DNA of 64,000 nucleotides from Euborellia annulipes (taxonomy: Eukaryota > Arthropoda > Insecta > Dermaptera > Anisolabididae), in assembly GCA_023213315.1 (NCBI GenBank), contig JAKCPI010007924.1, positions 62,001 through 126,000 on the forward strand, written 5' to 3'. A program made the translations under genes and the position numbers. Under the pieces are notes generated by a model. The model was not told where the DNA came from. It saw only the letters and a list, made by a program, of their open reading frames with translations, and searched no databases. Shown one piece after another: positions 1-9,651 of this stretch (position 1 is the stretch's first letter; each line of letters opens with the position of its first letter).

Positions 1-225
1 GATATTCATAGGCAAGATTCAGAAGTCCATCTTCTTCTTCTGTGAAGGTTATAGTCGACAGATTGATATAGCGTAGTGGAAATTGTTGGATCTGGGAGTC
101 CACATTATGGTTGTAAAGTTGTTTTGTGTTGACGGATCTTTTTTCTAGAATCAGGCTCTGTAGTTTGTTGTCCCTTCGTCTATCCTCTTCGATGTTGTCA
201 TAAAAAATGATGGGTATGATTTTTT
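1..225 (-). pseudogene. Penelope-like element ORF, N-terminal part (runs off the left edge)
   Basis: The minus strand is open from about 225 to 1 without a stop. The translation contains the phrase RYINLSTITFTEEEDGLLNL, and an acidic/basic stretch IEEDRRRDNKLQSLILEKRS precedes it. The NLS...T-(D/E)EE..LLNLG pattern is what I know from the region N-terminal to the reverse transcriptase in Penelope-like elements. No ATG start is visible upstream in frame, so this is a 5'-truncated piece whose RT domain would lie to the left of the window. Assignment rests on a short motif, so moderate confidence. Confidence 0.55.
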
Positions 226-269
226 TTACTTTTTACTTATGAAATGCAAATGCTCTAGTTTAAAACTAA

Positions 270-374
270 GCTGCTATGGGAAACTAAATATATCTCGACA
301 CAAAAAATCTGGTGTGGCAAGCACGGTGCACACCGAAGGGTAAGAGAAAGTTGTGGGCCAGTCACACCAGATTT
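270..374 (+). mobile_element. HER 3' end, variant subfamily
   Basis: Only the terminal hairpin of the hairpin-ended repeat is present: GACACAAAAAATCTGGTGTG, a stem interior with GGTAAGAGAAAGTTGTG, then GTCACACCAGATTT. The sequence before it (CTATGGGAAACTAAATATAT) differs from the main family and matches the copy near 62690, so these two are a subfamily. Confidence 0.75.
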
Positions 375-489
375 GTTATATACAGTTATATAGATTATAA
401 ATTTTGGTTATTTGTTAATGGAAATTTGTCTGGATTTTTTTATTTGTGTTGACATATAAACTAGATGTGTAGGTATCTCATTATAATGT

Positions 490-895
490 GAAATTCCCAT
501 CGGGATCCCCGTTTATTTACCCGAGGTGCTTACGTGTACGGAGACACACACCTCAAACCCAACCGGCCTCTGGCCGTAGCCATCTACCGGCACCCTGTGA
601 AGTTACATCATTTCCTATCTCTAACTCCTCCTCCTGCATATCGTCTCTAGCTAGTGAACTAATCCTTATTTCTGGTTCCAAACGGCTCCTTATATCCAAC
701 CTCTTCTATGCTATGGAGGATGTCCTAGTTGAGGAGGGACTCTCTCAGCAACGGCGTGTAGCCTGCTCCTTTCGAAAAATGCTTCACTGAGAGGGAACTT
801 CCACAGGACGGGATGTCACAGCAACTCCCTTTCCTCGTAGAGTTGCCTGGGGGCTATTGTGGTGAGATCCAATACTCCAATCCAGTGCCTGCTTA
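490..895 (+). repeat. Dispersed GC-richer repeat G, copy 1
   Basis: Starts near ATTCCCATCGGGATCCCCG and contains CTCTGGCCGTAGCCATCTAC and GAAGTTACATCATTTCC. Homologous blocks lie at 4626-5010 and 36990-37258 in the same orientation. The end (CCAATCCAGTGCCTGCTT AAGGATTTG) matches the interior of the Helitron family, so G may be a Helitron-related non-autonomous element. No coding potential recognised. Confidence 0.6.
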
Positions 896-1629
896 AGGAT
901 TTGTTTTATTTATTGAAGTAGGTATCTCATGTGCATGTAAGAATAAATGGGTATTCCAGTAATTGGACCTATACTGTACAAATGAAAAATATTTATATAA
1001 ATGAAAGCCTAATATTTTTCATTTGATAGTAGAGTAGTTAGATTGGCAACACTTATTATTTTTTACAAAGTTGGAGGGCATGCTGTTGAGGGAAATTAAA
1101 AACTAAATTCATATTTTAATCATCTAATTTATACCGGATGATTGATAGCAAAAATTGGCACAAGTTGGAAAATAAAATTCCGAAGGGGTGAGGAGGAGGG
1201 GAAGGGGGTGGGGGTGGGGGTGGGAATAGATGGGATCTGTCAAGCAATTAATAATTTTATTTGCCCTCAGGCATTTGAACCAACTCATTTCTAGACATCC
1301 TCTCTCCCATTCGATTATCGACATTTCATTAACAAATGACTTAATTCCTCCCCTCTTCTGGCACTTTTAATGGAGATTAAGTGTACTACTGGTGCAGTAT
1401 ACATAAATAATACACCAATGATAATTTATCAAACGGATTAGATAATTTATTGAGGTTATAGTAAAAAAAAAAATTACTATTTAATGATCTAATCTCGGAA
1501 ATTTATGAACAATATGTCGTAATTATTAAAAAACATATCTTGTGTTCTATGCCTGTCACGCCAGATTTTTTGTGAAGAAATATATTTAGTTAATGAATGA
1601 AGAAAAATAATATTCTAATAATAATTATA
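896..1629. other. AT-rich stretch without recognisable gene
   Basis: No coding pattern. A purine run at 1190-1226 contains four G-tracts of three or more (possible quadruplex). At about 1548-1600 a small minus-strand remnant of the HER 3' end (GTCACGCCAGATTTTTTGTG) is visible. The rest looks unique. Confidence 0.5.
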
Positions 1630-1711
1630 CTAGCCGCGCCTCCCGCCTTCGGAGGACTTCGCCCCCATGGACCTCCCTCAGCTGGCTCGGGAACGCCTGC
1701 GGCGTACCCTC

Positions 1712-1988
1712 ACCTTTTCTTTTTTTTTTAACACTCCCACTTTTTTCTCATTTACACTCACACTCACATACACATTCACACAGTCTTTTCGGCAACTTAG
1801 GGCATTTAAGACTTTGACGAAAACCGTTATAAATATACGGTATATTATTTGGGGTCCAGGCATTCTTATTTAAGCCATTTGGTATCCAATTGGCTTAAAT
1901 AAAATCATCGGACTGCCTGGGGTCCGAACCCGCGACGTTTGGTATACGAGGTTAGCACGCTAACCTCTACGCCATGCCCCGAGGGCCC
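1712..1988 (-). mobile_element. SINE-A (tRNA-derived SINE)
   Basis: Minus-strand copy with tRNA-like head: A-box-like TGGCGTAGAGGTTAGCG and B-box-like GGGTTCGGACC, then AGGCAGTCCGATGATTTT, a small palindrome (AAGCCA..TTGG..GGCTTAAAT), and tail module TTAAATGCCCTAAGTTGCCG ending in GTGTGAATG-rich sequence and an A-run. Head faces the next SINE. Confidence 0.85.
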
Positions 1989-2045
1989 AAAAAAAAAAAA
2001 AAAAAAAAAAATTATTATTATTCCATTTTTTTTTTTTTTTTTTTT

Positions 2046-2312
2046 GTGGGCCCTCGGGGCATGGCGTAGAGGTTAGCGTGCTAACCTCGTATACCAAACG
2101 TCGCGGGTTCGGACCCCAGGCAGTCCGATGATTTTATTTAAGCCAATTGGATACCAAGTGACTTAAATAAGAATGCCTGGACCCCTATATATGTATATTT
2201 ATCAACAACGGTTATCGTCTAAAGTCTTAAATGGCCTGAGTTGCCGAAAAGACTGTGTGAATGTGTGTGTGAGTGTGAGTGTGAATGAGAAAGAAAAAAA
2301 AAAAAAAAAAAT
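2046..2312 (+). mobile_element. SINE-A, head-to-head with the preceding copy
   Basis: Complete plus copy: head GGCATGGCGTAGAGGTTAGC, B box GGGTTCGGACC, tail GAGTTGCCGAAAAGACTGTG, poly-A. It is flanked by TATTCCATTT on both sides (before the T-run at about 2021-2030 and after the A-tract at about 2310), a likely target duplication within the host Helitron. Confidence 0.85.
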
Positions 2313-2739
2313 ATTCCATTTCAATTCAGTGCCTGCTTGAGGATTTGTTTACATTCATGGAATACACAAATGAAAAGAATACATAAATATTTCTTTATAC
2401 ATTTCCTATGGAAGGAATTGTAACTTTAAGAATTGATAACTCAAAAAATTATAGGAATTTCGGGATGAAAATAATTTTCCTGTAATCCCGAGAAAGTCCT
2501 TTTTATGCATATAAAATTTCATTTCAAAATTTCAACGGGAAGTTGCCTAAATAGAGCGAGACAGACAGACGGACATTAGCGAATTATATAGATAGATTGG
2601 CCTTCGGTACATAACCATTTGTGCCACCTAATTTAAAGAAAAAGATATCAACGTGTTCGTATTTTAATTTATTTAAGTTCACTTTGCTAACGTTTCAATC
2701 ATGGTTAAAATCATCGTCAAATTTTGTGGGCTGTAAGTT

Positions 2740-2965
2740 GTGGCATACAATAAAATTTCCAATCATATCGCCTGCTGAGAATCATAGTGACGAAATTGAA
2801 CAATTCGAGAAAGAAATAAAAAAAGTTTTATAAACATATAGGCCTACATTAAATAGCCGGGCAACAAGTGAATAGGACAGAATCACTGCAATCAATGCAA
2901 TTTATTATTTTCGCCACTTTGGCACTCAAAAGAGAAGACGTTTTAACAACGTTTGGTAGGCTTAA
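2740..2965 (+). repeat. Dispersed repeat D, copy 1
   Basis: Homologous, in inverse orientation, to 39803-39995: shared blocks include CGCCTGCTGAGAATCATAGT and CGCCACTTTGGCACTCAAAA. One frame reads AENHSDEIEQFEKEIKKVL, faintly like the endonuclease region of a LINE, but the frame breaks soon. Left as an unclassified dispersed repeat. Confidence 0.5.
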
Positions 2966-3017
2966 CTCAAATGTTGAATTTTCGAACTTTCGCCACTCAG
3001 CATTCTCAGCAGGCCAC

Positions 3018-3418
3018 GAAAGTGGTCTTCAGAAGATTTCAATGTCAAAATGGGAATATACATTTTAAAGAGAATCTAAAAAATAATTGATTTTCGAATT
3101 AAAAATAAAATCCTTGGAGCGAATTTAGAGAAAATAAAAAAAAGTGAAAAAGTGCATCAGTAAAGTACTAGCACTCTTTGGTCGATTTTGTTCAAAAGCT
3201 TCGTGTCACGTCTCAGGGGGGAAATTTCAACCTGCTAGCTCTTTTCATTCTTGAGATATTTTGTTCACAGACAGACCATGTCGCGTAAACCACTTTTTTG
3301 GATTCAGGGGACCTCAAAACGTGTATATCCGTCAAAATCTCGACATCGAATTTTTGACATGAATCCAATACTTCCTCTCTCTATATATTAACATATATAT
3401 AGAGGTAAGAGAAAGTAA
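3018..3418 (-). mobile_element. HER, 3'-truncated copy
   Basis: Minus copy covering the internal core (TAAAGTACTAGCACTCTTTG), the conserved block reading GTGGTTTACGCGACATGG on the element strand, the GTCGAGATTTTGACGGAT block, and the complete 5' hairpin, ATATAGAGGTAAGAGAAAGT. The 3' hairpin is missing. Confidence 0.85.
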
Positions 3419-3796
3419 TAGTTTAGGAATTTTAATCAAAATCGTTAGAGCTATTCAAAAGCTTTGTTTTGCCTGTCAAATTTACATATCACATTGCAAC
3501 ATTAGACTTTTTTTCCAAAAAAATTTTAATAAATAACAAAAGTCCCCTTATAATCGACGAATCGCTAGCCGATGTCGAGGAATCTCCACCTTTGCAATTT
3601 AACTCTAGTGGTTGGTGAGTGAATAAATAATTAAATAAACAGAAACTCTAGAGTAATATGATATTTAATAATGAAATTGTATTGTAAATTATCCCCTCTT
3701 AAATCGAAAGCCACATTAAATTATCTCTCGTTGTTGTTGTTGTAATTTAACTTCATTTATTGTTTGATATGTATTTTCTCCTACAAGTCCAGTTTC

Positions 3797-3828
<32 letters not shown>

Positions 3829-4012
3829 GGCAAAGTTCTCTCTCAAATTAATGTCCCAATTTGTCCTCACTCCCTTTCTATTTTATGAAGAGAGTGTTTC
3901 CAAAGGTTGCATTAGTCTCTTATATCGAATCGAATATTCATTGCTAATTTTTTGCATTTTCCCTTCGAAAGGGCGAGTAACTAGGAGCACTAATGACACA
4001 GGATTTCTTTTC
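3419..4012. other. AT-rich stretch, no gene seen
   Basis: Holds a (GTT)n run near 3730 and an (AAT)n run at about 3799-3828. No coding pattern or known repeat recognised. Confidence 0.45.
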
Positions 4013-4419
4013 TTAAGGTGCGCGTCTCAAAAAACCCTTAGAAAACGATTCAGTACCTAGTTACCCTAAGCGGCAAGAGATAGCGTTAGTTTTTCCCATA
4101 GGGATACAAGGGATTTATTCCATTTCATTTCAAAGATTCCAGCTAGTTAATTAAGGGTAAAAAATTAATTATTTTTTAACACAATGATTACTAATTTAAT
4201 TATCTATAAGTTATAGAGCGAATTTTTTAAAAATATCTTTTATTTAATGCGATTAATCTAAAAAAAAAAAAAATTATTTTTTCAAAAATCAAAAAAAGGG
4301 CTTCTATAACTTGTTAATATTTTAAATAGGTTTAATTTAAAAAATATTTGAAATCGATAGCTTCGAAATTGTGGCCGCTGGAAACTCCCAAAATTAGCAC
4401 CCCGAGACGCGCATCTTAA
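4013..4419 (+). mobile_element. piggyBac-type MITE, copy 1 (TTAA flanks)
   Basis: Bounded by TTAA at 4013-4016 and 4416-4419, with inverted ends TTAAGGTGCGCGTCTC and its complement (one change at the right). Same element at 12245-12635 and, reversed, at 23430-23832. TTAA duplication plus short TIRs is the piggyBac signature; there is no transposase inside. Confidence 0.8.
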
Positions 4420-4625
4420 TCAAGTGTCGCAATTTTTCAGTCAACTCGTTTCAGGCAATAAAATACATATCTGGCTTATTAAAGAATACAACCCTCTTTT
4501 CCCTTAAGAAAAACCTATTTATATACAGTGGCGGGGTGACAGTTTGTCTGTCTTTATCTAATCTGATTGTGAGACTCAACCCCGGTCTTTCTAATGAAAA
4601 AATTAATAATTATTATTAATATTTG

Positions 4626-5010
4626 ACATTCCTATCGGGATCCCTGTTTATTTACCCTAGGTGTTTCCTTGCAGGAAGGCACACACCTAAAACCTAACCA
4701 ACCTCTGGCCGTAGTCATCTACCGGCACCCCTTGAAGTTGCATTATTTCCAATCTCTAACTCCTCCTCCTACGTTCATTTCTAGCTAGTGACCGGGTTCC
4801 ACCCGGTTCCTTTTATCCGGCCTCCTCTATGCTGGGGGGATGTCCTGGTTGAGGGGGGCTCCTTCCGCGCGGGCGTGCGGCCTGCTCCTTTCGAGGAATG
4901 CATCACTAAGTGGAAAGACCCTTCCACAGGGCGAGATCTCACAGCGGCTGCCTCTCCTCGTATGGTTGCCCGGTGGCTATTGTGATGGTCCAATATTCCA
5001 ATCTAGTGCT
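4626..5010 (+). repeat. Dispersed repeat G, copy 2
   Basis: Starts ATTCCTATCGGGATCCCTG and follows copy 1 closely, including CTCTGGCCGTAGTCATCTAC. Ends near CCAATATTCCAATCTAGTGC. The plus and minus reading frames through it are incidental. Confidence 0.6.
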
Positions 5011-5028
5011 TACTTGGAGATTTTTTTC

Positions 5029-5465
5029 GCATATACACAGTCTTTTCGGCAACTTAAGACTTTTTACGATTCCTGTTAATATGAATATATATGCCCCCGA
5101 GTTTGGCGTAGTAAGTAGCGTGCCTACCTCCTATACCAAACGTCGCGGGTTCGGACCCAGGCAGTCCGATGATTTTATTTAAGCCATTTGGATACCAGAT
5201 GGCTTAAATAGAAATGCCTCAACCTACAATTTATATATTACTTACAACGGGTATCGTCAAAGTCTTAAATGGCCTAAGTTGCCGAAAAGACTGCATGAAT
5301 GTGTGTGTGAGTGTGAGTGTGAATGAGAAAAAAGTGTGAATGTTTAAAAAAAAAAAAAAAAAAAAAAATGAATATATATATATATATATATATTGGGGTC
5401 CAGGCATTCTTATTTAAGCCATTTGGTATCCAAATGGTTTAAATAAAATCATCAGACTGCTTGGG
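5029..5465 (-). mobile_element. SINE-A, interrupted by a second SINE-A
   Basis: Tail part at 5029-5090 (CACAGTCTTTTCGGCAACTT) and body part at 5390-5465 (GGGGTCCAGGCATTCTTATT) belong to one minus copy. The interruption is flanked by ATGAATATATAT on both sides, giving the insertion order. Confidence 0.75.
5091..5368 (+). mobile_element. SINE-A nested inside another SINE-A
   Basis: Head CCCGAGTTTGGCGTAGTAAG, B box GGGTTCGGACC, tail TAAGTTGCCGAAAAGACTGC, A-run. This is the subfamily with CTACCTCCTATACCAAACG, also seen at 18378 and 53240. Confidence 0.8.
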
Positions 5466-5852
5466 GATTTGTTTACATTAAGTAAATATTTTTCTTTAAT
5501 AGCCCAGGGCGGGGGAAATCTTCTTTGTGGAGGCCGACACCCTGGCCCGCTACATCAGCGAGCCCCTTCAAAGGAAAAAAAATAAATAGAAATTTAATTA
5601 TATAAGAATTTTTAATTATTTTTCATTTGAAAGATTTAATTAATTTTAATTGTCTTTAATTTTTCATTAAGTCAACACAAAACTCAAAACTTTCTAAAGA
5701 GCAAATTCTAGAGTATCTTTTTGCGCCTCCCCTTTTGAGAATTTGCTGACCCGAGTATTTTTCTAGAACTCTCCATAACGTCCTCTATAAGACTGTAAAA
5801 TTTCCTTTCAAAATTACTCAAACGCTCACAAGACGGACACTCCACTATTATT
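5466..5852. other. No gene seen
   Basis: AT-rich. A GC-richer patch at about 5502-5572 (GCGGGGGAAATC... CACCCTGGCCC) is not assigned. The part from 5700 resembles Helitron-interior sequence on the minus strand (TCTCCATAACGTCCTCTATAAG), so it is probably a Helitron remnant. Confidence 0.4.
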
Positions 5853-5856
5853 ATAT

Positions 5857-5976
5857 GGACCCTGTTACGCATTAGTGTGTCAAGCATCAAAAAATTAAAA
5901 ATTGAGTTAAGCACGGAATATTGTTTCAAATGCTATAATTAATAGTATTTTTACTTTCTCTTACCTATGTATATAT

Positions 5977-6012
<36 letters not shown>

Positions 6013-6783
6013 AAGTATTGGATTCATGTCAAAAATTTGATGTCGAGATTTTGATGGATCTTCACGTTTTGAGGTCCCCTGAATCCAAAAAGTGGTTTTC
6101 GCGACATGGTCTGTCTGTGTGTGTGTGTGTGTGTGTGTGTTCAATTTTAAGCATGAAGGAATTGAGCTACGAGGTTGAAATTTTATATTTAAGTTAAACA
6201 CCCCCCGGGAGGTGAAAATAAGCTTTTAATCAAAATCGGCCAAAGAGTACTAGTACTTTACTGATGTACTTTTTCAGTTTTTTTCGATTTTCTCAAAATT
6301 TGCTCCAACGATTTTGATTAAAATTCAAAAATCAATTATTTTTTAGATTCTCTTTAAAATGTATATTCTCAATTTGCAATTGAAATCTTCTGAAGACCAC
6401 TTTACTCTTGTATTTCATAGAGAAGATAGGAGAAATGGTTGCCATGGTAATAAAATATAAATATTTTCCCATACTTATAAATTTTACATCTGAATTCATA
6501 TGTTCCGTACTGTCGGGAACTAAATATATGCCGACACAAAAAATCTGGTGTGACAAGCACAGAACACAACTTTCGATTACCGAAGGTAAGAGAAAGTTGT
6601 GTGCTGTGCGACAATCACACCAGATTTTTTATGAAATATGTCCTAATAAAATTTATATTTAATGTTACTTACACAAATGACAACAAAAATTATATATAAT
6701 CCAATGAAAATAAAAAAAATTTAATGTTAATTTTCTAAAATCTCGGTAGCTGGCGCTTGACACACTAATGTGTAACAGGGTCC
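5857..6783 (+). mobile_element. MITE-4 copy carrying a HER insertion
   Basis: Ends GGACCCTGTTACGCATTAG and CTAATGTGTAACAGGGTCC are inverted repeats of about 30 bp, flanked by ATAT at 5853-5856 and 6784-6787. Three copies without the HER (9955, 40552, 56763) are about 250 bp. Four-base A/T duplications recur in all four, so the superfamily is one with 4-bp target sites; I do not assign it. Confidence 0.8.
5951..6624 (+). mobile_element. HER, full length
   Basis: Reference copy. 5' hairpin (ACTTTCTCTTACC, AT-loop, GAGAGAGAAAGTA), GTCGAGATTTTGATGGATCT, GGTTTTCGCGACATGGTCTG, a GT microsatellite, AGTACTAGTACTTTACTGAT, AAATGGTTGCCATGG, then the 3' hairpin from AATCTGGTGTGAC to CACACCAGA. It lies in a T-tract: GTA-T5 before and T6-ATG after, where empty sister sites have GTA-T6-ATG. 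Confidence 0.9.
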
Positions 6784-7255
6784 ATATATATAATAGATAG
6801 AGAAGGGAAGAAAGATGATTAAATAATAACAAAGAATATAATTAGTTGAAGAAATATCTCTTTGGTCCTCAGGGACTAAACGTTGACATCATCCGGCCTC
6901 TAATCGAAATAAACTTTAATTAATTAAAAAAAAATCTTTTCTAATTAACTCTCTTAACTTTTAATAATCGCGTTAATCTAGAAGATCAACAGGGCGGGCA
7001 CTTTTTAATTGAAAGGGTTAGATTGCTATTAATAAAAAGAATATTATAACTCAATATTGTTAATTCAGCAATAATATCCAGATTGAAACAAAGAAATAAG
7101 AATTCTTTTACTAAAGTGAATTGTCAAGGGGCCTTCGATTCCCTATTGCATCAAAATCCAATCAAGTATTTTCTGAGATTTTATTCAACATAGACAACTG
7201 AAAAAGTCCAATTTTCAAACGAATTGACTGTAATACAGAGAACTCGTTTCTTGTT
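6784..7255. other. No gene seen
   Basis: AT-rich apparently unique DNA between the MITE-4 and the next HER. Confidence 0.45.
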
Positions 7256-7725
7256 ACTTTCTCTTATATTAATATATAGAGATAGAAAGTATTGGATTCA
7301 TGTCAAAAACTCGATGTCGAGATTTTGATGGATCTTCATGTTTTGAGGTCCCCTGAATCCAAAAAAGTGGTTTTCGCGACATGGTCTGTCTGTCTGTCTG
7401 TGAACAAAATATCTCAAGAACGAAAAGAGCTAGAAGGTTGAAATTTTATTTTTAAGTTAGGCACCCCCTGGGACATAACACGAAGGTTTTGAAACAAATT
7501 GACCAAAAAGTACTTGTACTTTTTCAGTTTTTTTTTCGATTTTCTCTAAATTTGCCCCAACGATTTTTTTTATTCATTAATCAATTATTTTTTTAGATTC
7601 TCTTTAAAATGTATATTCTCATTTTGTCTTTGAAATCTTCTGAAGACTTTACTCTTGTCCTTCATAGGAAAGATTGGAGAAATGGTTGCTATGGTAACAA
7701 AATATAAATAAATATTTTCCTTTGG
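7256..7725 (+). mobile_element. HER, 3'-truncated
   Basis: Begins ACTTTCTCTTATATTAAT and follows the consensus to ATGGTAACAAAATATAAATA, then stops where Penelope coding sequence starts, so the PLE fragment replaced or cut its 3' hairpin. Confidence 0.85.
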
Positions 7726-7734
7726 CTGCGCGAA

Positions 7735-8565
7735 CTCAAAGCTATGGCCGGTATTAATTGTATGTGCGGCCAACGCAACATGTTCTTCGTTTTTTCTGAT
7801 ATTATACTGATGTTGGTATACCCTCTTCGATAGGTACTGAGATGTTTGACCTACGTATTTTTTCCCACAATCTCCACATGTAATTGCATAAACCACATTG
7901 GATCTCATGGAAGTAAAGGTGTTTTATCCTTGTTGTTATAAAACATGCAGGGCCGTGCTTAGGGAGGGGCGACCGGGGCCTTTGCCCAGGGCGCAAATTT
8001 TGAAGGGGCGCAAAAATTTAGCGTCTCTAAAAAAAAGGTAAAATATTTTTACGGGCGGAAAAAAATTTTTGTTCCCGGGGCGCCACACGGGAAAAAAATT
8101 TCGGTCCCGGGGGCGACAAAAATTAGCGTCTCTAAAAAAAAGGTAAAACATTTTTCCGGACAGGGAAACATTATTGTGACAATGTAAAAAATATATACAA
8201 AGGGCGCTAAAGGGCTAACTTGTCCCGGGCGCTAAATAACCTAGGCACGGCCCTGAAAACATGTATTAATGGGTTTATGCGATATTTTTATATAGGAAAC
8301 AATTTTTTCAGAGCATTTGATATGTCCTCAGATAAGCCTGGGATGTAGGTAAGGCTCTTATAACATACAATGTTGGGATTTTGTTGATTTTGTGATATAC
8401 TTTTGCCAGCCTTCTTTGAATAAAACATTAAAAACACTTTGTCAACAAAAGACTTTGGGTAATTATTTTTATATAAAATGTTTTTTATAACAATATCATT
8501 CTTAAATTGGAAGTGTGGACTTGACAATTCATTTGCCCGATGCAAAAGCCTAGAGTATTAAATTT
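7735..8565 (-). pseudogene. Penelope-like retroelement, RT C-terminus plus GIY-YIG endonuclease, broken
   Basis: Read on the minus strand. 8565-8288 gives YSRLLHRANELSS..., NNYPKSFVDKVF and YIPGLSEDISNALKK, the end of a Penelope-type reverse transcriptase. After a frameshift (KPINTCFI) and a hAT insertion, 7908-7735 gives NVVYAITCGDCGKKYVG, QTSQYLSKRVYQH and AAHTINTGHSFEF. That is the GIY-YIG nuclease of PLEs: CxxC linker, VVY...YVG as the GIY-YIG pair, the R of the catalytic helix and the GHxF motif. It would nick target DNA for reverse transcription. The copy is dead: one frameshift or more, a 308-bp insertion and no upstream RT palm. An autonomous PLE evidently existed in this genome. Confidence 0.85.
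7948..8255. mobile_element. hAT-1, non-autonomous, inside the PLE
   Basis: Inverted ends CAGGGCCGTGCTTAG and CTAGGCACGGCCCTG with the 8-bp duplication AAAACATG at 7940-7947 and 8256-8263. Eight-base duplications and a CAGGG start are hAT features. Interior is low-complexity GGGCGCAAA-type sequence, no transposase. Confidence 0.85.
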
Positions 8566-9182
8566 ATTTTATGAACTAAGGGGTGGTTCGATAAAAAAAT
8601 TAGGATTCTATGTTATCAAAGATATTGTTAATTGTGATTGCATTGGAGGTGTATTTGGTGCTAATTTTATTATATGCTTGTAACGAGGTAAAATGATTAA
8701 TTAAAAAACAACTAATTGAGTTTAACAAAAGTTTTATATTTTTCAAAAAATTATATATAAAATCGTTGTACATACAATGATAACTTGTGTTCTTGTTGAT
8801 GCTTCGGATTCCAACGAATTTTACTCCACCTCTTCTTGACACACACAATACAAACAAATATTTAAACTTATGATATTATGATAATATATATTCTCCTCTT
8901 TAGGGGATGTTGATATAAAAAAAAACCAACAAGGAGAGCCAGCGTGATTTTTACTGCTCGTTCGGGTGCCTCTCTCTACATATATATCTTCTCCGTTCTG
9001 CTTCATGCATATCTATGTGTTTTTTAAGTTTTGCCCGCAGAGGGCTCTCTCAAGCCACTCCCCTGGGGTGGGAGATTAGTACTCTCGCGGGCTATTTTAA
9101 AAAAAAATATTTTATTTTATGGGTATAATTTTTTTTTTTTTTAGATCACCACATGCTTTTCTCATTGTATATGTATGCAGCT
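8566..9182. other. Unclassified; probable PLE-associated sequence
   Basis: The minus strand is open over 8600-8857 (85 codons, no family recognised). The segment ends in a ribozyme-bearing pLTR at 9183, so part may be the body or pLTR of the same Penelope element. Confidence 0.35.
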
Positions 9183-9215
9183 CTGAAGATGGCCTAGACC
9201 TCGGGCCGAAACCTC
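9183..9215 (+). ncRNA. Hammerhead ribozyme motif, degenerate (PLE pLTR)
   Basis: CTGAAGA core, helix II GGCC...GGCC with an inner loop, then GAAAC, but the cleavage triplet reads CTC rather than GTC. Followed by AGCCGTGAGGGCGAG, shared with 25100-25160 and 61370-61390. Known family: minimal hammerheads of Penelope-like elements. Confidence 0.6.
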
Positions 9216-9607
9216 AGCCGTGAGGGCGAGATTTAAAATAAAAGAATTAGAATTATTACCGGATAGATGGTTTTTTATCAATAGGTCTTCAACACCGTTT
9301 TTTCTCTTGACCGCCCACCCGCTTACTATTTAACAACTACAGTATCTTCTTAAGCTTAGTTGTGATTTTTCTTGACATCCCTTTTGTTCTTTTGAAAAGG
9401 ATTGTTTTGATCAATAATATAATTTTACAGCCCTAAAAATTTTTCAATCTTGATTGAGCCTTCATTCATTGATCGTTGTTAATTTCATTCTTTTTATTTA
9501 TTTATCCGCGAATGAGTTTTTAAAATGGCGTATGACAATATTAATCAAACGCCAATGGAAAATGACAGATTAAATATATTTTATTAACTTAACAACAGAT
9601 TGTTAGT

Positions 9608-9651
<44 letters not shown>

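Larger units (their letters stand above)
1630..2596 (-). mobile_element. Helitron (non-autonomous), H1, with two SINE insertions
   Basis: Read on the minus strand the 3' end is a GC-rich segment ending GCGCGGCTAG|T, with a CCGCCTTCGGAGG-type hairpin just before the terminal CTAG. The 5' end at about 2596 begins TC and runs into TATATAATTCGCTAATGTCC and a GTCTGTCTGTC tract. TC start, CTAG end, subterminal hairpin and A/T flanks are the Helitron hallmarks. Two SINE-A copies split it. No Rep-helicase is present. Confidence 0.75.

Noticed and set aside
2046..2120. tRNA gene (A and B box, tRNA-like length)
   Set aside because: The same head recurs in about 20 copies followed by a fixed body, tail and A-run, with target duplications: it is SINE-A. 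No cloverleaf with paired acceptor stem could be drawn.
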